Assembly: GCF_001513965.1 (NCBI RefSeq)
Contig: NZ_KQ948019.1
Coordinates: 282,215 to 321,220 of the forward strand
From: Streptomyces cellostaticus
GTDB taxonomy: Bacteria > Actinomycetota > Actinomycetes > Streptomycetales > Streptomycetaceae
Direction of reading: 5' to 3'
Length of the DNA stretch: 39,006 nucleotides
The translations under genes were made by a program, and so were the position numbers. Shown piece after piece: positions 34,670 through 39,006 of the stretch; the first letter of the stretch is position 1, and the number at the start of each line of letters is the position of its first letter. The notes under the pieces were generated by a model. That model saw nothing but the letters and a program-made list of their open reading frames with translations. It was not told the origin of the DNA and searched no databases.

Positions 34670-36139
34670 GTGACCCCCCACACCCCTGTACTCCCGCTGC
34701 AGGCCGTCCTGTTCGACATGGACGGCACGCTCGTCGACACCGAGCGCCTGTGGTGGGAGGCGGTCGAGCAGGTCGCCGGACGTCCGCTGACCGAGGCCGA
34801 CCAGCCCGAGGTGCTCGGCCGGCCCGTCGAGCACACCGCCGCCTGGCTCGCCGCCACCACCGGCCGGGCCGACGCCGATCTCGCGGCCGAGCTGCACCGG
34901 GAGTTCGCCGACCGCGTCCGCACCGGGATCGTGCCCCGCCCCGGCGCGCTCGACCTGCTGGACGCGCTGGCCGCCTCCGGCATCCCGACCGCGCTGGTCA
35001 CCGCGTCCCCGCGCGCCGTCGCCGACGTCGTGCTCGACGCCCTCGGCGCGGGCCGGTTCGCGGTCTCCGTCACCGCCGACGACACCGCCCGCACCAAGCC
35101 GGCCCCCGACCCCTATCTGGCCGCCTGCCGGGCCCTCGGCGTCGAACCGGCCGCCTGCGTGGCCGTCGAGGACACCGAGACCGGTGTGGCCTCCGCCGAG
35201 GCCGCCGGGTGCGCCGTACTCGCCGTGCCGTCCCTCGCGCCGATCGGCGCGGCACCCGGGCGGACCGTGCGCGACAGCCTCGTCGGCGTCACACCCGAGG
35301 AACTGCGCCGCATGGTCGCACCCGAACTCCGCGTCATGAGCTGGAACCTGTGGCTCGGCGGCAGTGAGGTGGACGACCACCGCGCCAAGCAGGTCAAGGC
35401 CGTCCTGGAGAGCGGGGCCGATGTCGTCGGGCTCCAGGAGACCGCCGGTACGGCCGCCCAGGAGCTGGCCGAGGCGCTCGGCTGGCACCACCACCGGGCC
35501 GGGGAGAACCTCGGCGTCATCAGCCGGCACCCCATCACCGCCCGCTTCGGAGACCCGGACGTCGGCTTCTACGGCGCCGCCGGCGTGCGGATCGAGGTCG
35601 CGCCCGGCCACGAGGTCGACGTGTGGACGGCCCACCTGCACTACACGCCGTACGGCCCCTACGAGGCCGCCTTCGACGGGCTCGGCGCGCCCGAGCTGAT
35701 CGCCCACGAGGACGTCAGGCTCGGGCAGATGCGGGACGCGCTGCGCCGCATCGCCGAGTCCTCCGCCGAAGGCGTTCCGGTCGTCCTCGTCGGCGACTTC
35801 AACTGCCCTTCCCACCTGGACTGGCCGGACGTGGAGTGGCCGGTGACGCGGGCGGCGGCGGACGCGGGTTTCGCGGACTCCTACCGTGAGGCCCACCCCG
35901 ACCCGGTGGCCGAGCCCGGGCACACCTGGTCGCCGATCCACCCGGTGCACGAGGACGGCAGCGGACGGCCCGAGCCGCAGGACCGGATCGACTACGTGCT
36001 GCACCGGGGCGGCCTGACGGTGCGGGACGCGCGAACCCTCGTCACCGGCACACCGTGCCCCGGGCCCGACGTCGCGGGCAACGACTGGCCCTCCGACCAC
36101 GCGGCGGTGGTCACCGCCTTTGCCCTGCCCGGCAGGTGA
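34670..36139 (+). CDS. Fused HAD phosphatase / EEP phosphodiesterase-like enzyme
   Basis: A single 489-residue open frame encodes two complete hydrolase domains with no stop between them. Residues about 10-215 are a HAD phosphatase of beta-phosphoglucomutase type: nucleophile D16 and acid/base D18 in DMDGTLVD, T111 in VTAS, K143 in TKPAPDPY, and E167/D168 in EDTETG. Residues about 219-488 are an endonuclease/exonuclease/phosphatase (EEP) domain: N226 in SWNLW, E257 in LQET, H322 in TAHLH, D376/N378 in GDFN, D438/D441 in QDRIDY, and H477 in SDHAA. All key residues of both are present and no signal peptide is seen. GTG 34670 is chosen over GTG 34652, which overlaps the ATPase stop; GAGGA lies at 34654-34658. 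No ribosome site precedes M215 or M223, so separate EEP translation is unlikely. Probably processes the imported phosphate compound; substrate unknown. Confidence 0.92.
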   Translation: MTPHTPVLPLQAVLFDMDGTLVDTERLWWEAVEQVAGRPLTEADQPEVLGRPVEHTAAWLAATTGRADADLAAELHREFADRVRTGIVPRPGALDLLDALAASGIPTALVTASPRAVADVVLDALGAGRFAVSVTADDTARTKPAPDPYLAACRALGVEPAACVAVEDTETGVASAEAAGCAVLAVPSLAPIGAAPGRTVRDSLVGVTPEELRRMVAPELRVMSWNLWLGGSEVDDHRAKQVKAVLESGADVVGLQETAGTAAQELAEALGWHHHRAGENLGVISRHPITARFGDPDVGFYGAAGVRIEVAPGHEVDVWTAHLHYTPYGPYEAAFDGLGAPELIAHEDVRLGQMRDALRRIAESSAEGVPVVLVGDFNCPSHLDWPDVEWPVTRAAADAGFADSYREAHPDPVAEPGHTWSPIHPVHEDGSGRPEPQDRIDYVLHRGGLTVRDARTLVTGTPCPGPDVAGNDWPSDHAAVVTAFALPGR

Positions 36140-36142
36140 CTC

Positions 36143-36227
36143 GGGGTTACCGCAGGTCACCATTGCGGAGCAGGTGACGATCCCGTAGGTTGTGCCGGAA
36201 TTTCCACTGCTACTGACTGGTAACCCC
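36143..36227 (+). promoter_or_regulatory. Promoter region of the sensor kinase, with nested inverted repeats
   Basis: GGGGTTACC (36143-36151) pairs with GGTAACCCC (36219-36227) over a 67-nt gap. Within it, GTCACC (36156-36161) and GGTGAC (36173-36178) form a closer repeat with an 11-nt spacer. A possible promoter, GTTGTG (36189-36194), 16 nt, TACTGA (36211-36216), lies between. This gap follows the fused hydrolase and could hold both a terminator and regulation of the sensor kinase. Confidence 0.45.
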
Positions 36228-36240
36228 GGCAGGTATGTTC

Positions 36241-39006
36241 ATGCGCTGGCCCGTCGGCCGTCCCACCACCGTCCGCACGAGGATCGTGGCGCTCGCCCTC
36301 GCCCCGGCCGTCGCCCTGATGGCCCTGTGGAGCTTCGCCATGGTGTCGGTCACCGCCGAACTGCGCGCGCTGATCCGGCTCCAGGGGGTGTACGAGGACT
36401 TCGGCACCCCCGTGGACACCGCGATCGGGCAGATCCAGATCGAGCGCCGGATGTCCGCCGCCTATCTGGGCGCCCGCCTCGACACGGCCGCGGCGGGCGA
36501 CCTGCTCGGGCAGCAGCGCCGTACCGACCGGGCCGTCGAAGCCATGCGGCAGGCGGTCCGGGACGGCGACCGCGACCGGCTCACGGACCGGCAGCGGCAG
36601 GCTCTGGACACCATGGTCGCCGCCACCGGCAAGCTGGAGGGGCTGCGCGAGCGCGTGCTGTCCAGGGACATCACCTGGGACCGGGCGGTCGACCAGTACA
36701 GCGCGCTGGTCGAACCCGGCTTCGACGTCGAGTCCACGCTCACCGCGCTCCAGGCCGGGCAGCTCGCCCGGGAAGCGCAGGTCGTCATCGAGCTGGTCCG
36801 GGTACGGGAGTTCGTGTCCCGCGAGGACGCCCTGGTCGCCGGGGCGCGGGCGGCCGGGACCCTGACCGACCGGCAGTACGACACCCTGACCGCGACCATC
36901 GAGGACCGGCGCGTCTTCGAGCGGACGTACGTACCGGACCTGCCCGCCGACTCGCGCGGCCTGTTCGAGGAGTTCCAGCGCCAGGACCTGTACCGCTCGC
37001 TGGTGCGGGGCGAGGACGCACTGCTGCGCGCCGGTGCCGGGCGGGCCGGGGAGGCCGTCGCGGCGGACACCTGGCGGACGACCACCGACCGGGCCGTCAA
37101 GCGCTATATGCAGCTGTGCACCCGGTCCGCCGAGAACTCCGCCGCACGCGGCCGGGCCTTCGCCTACCACGAGCTGACCAAGGCCGCCGTCGTCGGCGCG
37201 GTCGGGCTGGCCGCCGTCGCCGTGTCCCTGTGGTTCGCGGTGCGCGGTGCCCGGCGCGTCTCACGCCGCCTGGAAACCCTGCGGGACGCCGCCGACGTGC
37301 TGACCACACGGCAGCTTCCGGACGTCATGCGGAGGTTGAGCGCCGGTGACGAGGTGGACGCGCTCGCCGAGGCGCCGCCGCTCGCTTCGGACGAGCTCAG
37401 GGACGACGAGATCGGCCAGGTCGGGCGGTCCTTCAACACCGCGCGCCTGGCCGCCGTGGAGGCCGCCGTCAGACAGGCCACCCTGCGCCGGGGCCTGTTC
37501 GCGGTCCTGCTCAACATCGCGCGCCGCAACCAGGCGCTGGTGCACCGCCAGTTGAAGCTGGTCGACATGCTGGAGCGGCGTACGGACGACCCGGACATCC
37601 TGCGCCAGCTGTTCCGCATCGACCATCTGACCACCCGGATGCGCCGGCACGCGGAGAGCCTGATCATCCTCTCCGGTTCGGCGCCCGGCCGCCGCTGGCG
37701 CCGGCCCGTGCCCGTCGCGGACGTCGTCGCCTCGGCGGTGAGCGAGATCGAGGACTACGCGCGCGTGGTCGTGCCGCCGATGCCCGAGGCCGGCGTCGCC
37801 GCGGACGCGGTCGCCGACGTCGTCCATCTCGTCGCCGAACTCCTGGAGAACGCCACGGTGTTCTCGCCGCCGCACACCCAGGTCACCCTGCGCACCGGGC
37901 GGGTCGGCAGCGGCTTCGTCCTGGAGATCGACGACCGCGGGCTCGGCCTGGACGCCGAGCAGCGCACACAGGCCCACCGCACCCTCACCGACCCCGAGGC
38001 CTTCGACCCCACCCGGCACGACCGGCTCGGCCTGTACGTCGTCGGCCGTCTCGCCGCCCGCCACGGCATCGAGGTGACCCTGCGGGACTCGCCGTACGGG
38101 GGTACGACGGCCGTGGTGCTCCTTCCGGAGGGGGTACTGGCGGAGGTGGAGCCCGCGGGGGCGCCGTCCGCCGGGGCCGGTGTGCGGGAGCGGGGGGCGC
38201 ACTTGCCGGGGCCGGCGGAGCGGCTGCAGTCGGTCGGGCGGCTGGGTTCTGGCGAGCGGTCGGGTTCTGCCGAGCAGTCGGGGTCGGTCGAGCTGCCGCG
38301 GCCGGTCGAGCGGAGAGCGCCGGTGCTGGAGCTGCCCACCAGGAAGCGGTCCGCACCGCCGCCCGCCGCCGCACCCGCGCCCTCGCGGCACGACGCCCGC
38401 ACGCCGGACGCCTCGACGCCGGAGGCCCCCACGCCGGACGCCCCCGCACCGGAGACCGTCCCGGCCCTGCCCACCCGCACCCGCCAGGCCTCCCTCGTCC
38501 GGGAGCTGCGCGACGATCCGCCACCCCGTCCGGCCGCTCCGGAGCGCGAGGTCGACGCCGAGGAGATGCGGGCGATCTTCGGAGCCTTCCAGCGAGGCCT
38601 GGACCGGGGCCGCAAGGGCCTGCCGGCAGCCGACGAGGCCGACGAACCGAGTGGCGTGGCTGGCGATTCGCTTGCTGTGGCTGACGTCCCGACCGGCGTG
38701 GCTGACGTCCCGACCGGCGTGGTCGGCGATTCGCTTGGTGTGGCCGACGTCCCGACCGGCGTGGCAGGTCATACGACGCGTGCGCCCGGCTACCCGACCG
38801 CCGAGCCCGACGAGCCGACCCCCGTAACTGATCATCCGAGCCCCGCGCCTGACCAGCTGACCCCTGTGCCTGACCCCTCGAGCCCCGCCCCTGCCCACCC
38901 GACGCCAGCCCCTGATCACCCGACGCCAGCCCCTGATCACCCGACCCCCGCCCCTGACCACCTGCCCCCCACCCCCGATCACCCCACCCCCGCGCCCGAC
39001 GACGCC
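36241..39006 (+). CDS. NIT-domain sensor histidine kinase-like protein (CvnA type), truncated by the window end
   Basis: At least 922 codons, open at the right edge, start at ATG 36241 (AGG at 36231-36233); ATG 36235 would add two residues. After an N-terminal membrane helix (TRIVALALAPAVALMALWSFAMV) comes an extracellular helical NIT-type sensing domain (IQIERRMSAAYLGARLD is its hallmark), a second membrane helix (AAVVGAVGLAAVAVSLWFAVRGARRV), a HAMP-like linker, a helical dimer region (LLNIARRNQALVHRQLKLVDMLERRTDDPD), and a HATPase_c domain (ELLENATVFSPP, DRGLGL, DRLGLYVVGRLA). No phosphorylatable histidine of standard H-box is obvious. The remainder is a Pro/Ala/Asp-rich disordered tail with tandem repeats. 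This is the conservon first gene; roadblock, DUF742 and GTPase genes are expected beyond the window. Confidence 0.9.
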   Translation, partial: MRWPVGRPTTVRTRIVALALAPAVALMALWSFAMVSVTAELRALIRLQGVYEDFGTPVDTAIGQIQIERRMSAAYLGARLDTAAAGDLLGQQRRTDRAVEAMRQAVRDGDRDRLTDRQRQALDTMVAATGKLEGLRERVLSRDITWDRAVDQYSALVEPGFDVESTLTALQAGQLAREAQVVIELVRVREFVSREDALVAGARAAGTLTDRQYDTLTATIEDRRVFERTYVPDLPADSRGLFEEFQRQDLYRSLVRGEDALLRAGAGRAGEAVAADTWRTTTDRAVKRYMQLCTRSAENSAARGRAFAYHELTKAAVVGAVGLAAVAVSLWFAVRGARRVSRRLETLRDAADVLTTRQLPDVMRRLSAGDEVDALAEAPPLASDELRDDEIGQVGRSFNTARLAAVEAAVRQATLRRGLFAVLLNIARRNQALVHRQLKLVDMLERRTDDPDILRQLFRIDHLTTRMRRHAESLIILSGSAPGRRWRRPVPVADVVASAVSEIEDYARVVVPPMPEAGVAADAVADVVHLVAELLENATVFSPPHTQVTLRTGRVGSGFVLEIDDRGLGLDAEQRTQAHRTLTDPEAFDPTRHDRLGLYVVGRLAARHGIEVTLRDSPYGGTTAVVLLPEGVLAEVEPAGAPSAGAGVRERGAHLPGPAERLQSVGRLGSGERSGSAEQSGSVELPRPVERRAPVLELPTRKRSAPPPAAAPAPSRHDARTPDASTPEAPTPDAPAPETVPALPTRTRQASLVRELRDDPPPRPAAPEREVDAEEMRAIFGAFQRGLDRGRKGLPAADEADEPSGVAGDSLAVADVPTGVADVPTGVVGDSLGVADVPTGVAGHTTRAPGYPTAEPDEPTPVTDHPSPAPDQLTPVPDPSSPAPAHPTPAPDHPTPAPDHPTPAPDHLPPTPDHPTPAPDDA
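38689..39006 (+). repeat. Two tandem repeat blocks in the CvnA-like tail
   Basis: Around 38690-38765 a 24-bp unit coding for GVADVPTG is repeated, with a variant GDSLGVADVPTG between copies. From about 38830 to the end, degenerate 21-bp units code for the seven-residue pattern HPTPAPD; two consecutive copies at about 38899-38940 are identical. The tail is very Pro/Asp-rich and has no predicted fold. Confidence 0.8.

Noticed and set aside
34670..35335. HAD phosphatase and EEP protein as two separate genes
   Set aside because: No stop codon separates them and no ribosome site precedes the possible internal ATGs at about 35312 and 35336, so a single fused gene is the simpler reading.

Overview
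The window is a high-GC actinobacterial chromosome segment, almost certainly Streptomyces. Support comes from a full-length 167-residue BldD with its c-di-GMP signature, many GTG starts, strong G/C bias at third codon positions, an sIHF-type integration host factor, a degenerate PriA, and a conservon-type sensor kinase. The gene order bldD-pyrRBC-orf-carAB-pyrDF-mihF-gmk-rpoZ-coaBC-metK-priA-fmt-rsmB-rpe is the one I recall from the S. coelicolor core chromosome; this is from memory, not a search.

Layout. (1) 1-11,000: bldD on the minus strand, divergent from the de novo pyrimidine operon pyrR-pyrB-pyrC-(PH-like membrane protein)-carA-carB-pyrD-pyrF. Most of these genes overlap or are closely spaced. 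A PyrR-type RNA hairpin takes in the pyrR Shine-Dalgarno. A GAAA-capped hairpin sits between carB and pyrD. (2) 11,000-15,300: housekeeping genes mihF, gmk, rpoZ, coaBC and metK. (3) 15,200-19,830: an S1-domain protein (minus strand), an ATPase-degenerate priA, a small HTH protein (minus strand), and a 33-bp tandem repeat array that ends at the fmt promoter region. (4) 19,831-24,950: fmt, rsmB, a GAP/Sap-type membrane protein, rpe and a SorC-type sugar-sensing regulator. (5) 24,998-29,610: an RNase Sa-like lipoprotein with an overlapping barstar, a GuaB1 (IMPDH-like, probable GMP reductase), an APC amino-acid permease and an Lrp/AsnC regulator. (6) 29,650-36,140: an interspersed palindromic repeat, then a GntR/UTRA regulator divergent from a four-gene ABC importer that ends in an unusual fused HAD phosphatase-EEP phosphodiesterase enzyme. 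(7) 36,241-end: the N-terminal 922 codons of a NIT-domain sensor kinase (CvnA-like), open at the window edge.

How the genes work together. The pyr genes encode every step from carbamoyl phosphate to UMP except orotate phosphoribosyltransferase (pyrE), under probable PyrR translational control. gmk, rpoZ and guaB1 add purine nucleotide functions. The region-6 cluster looks like an uptake-and-catabolism module: a lipoprotein binder, two permeases and an ATPase import a solute, and a cytoplasmic protein holding both a phosphodiesterase-type and a phosphomonoesterase-type domain may strip its phosphate. The adjacent GntR regulator has plausible operators overlapping the promoter. This cluster, with the fused enzyme, is the best candidate for an undescribed system here. 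The 33-bp coding-like repeat array and the membrane-anchored RNase/barstar pair come next.
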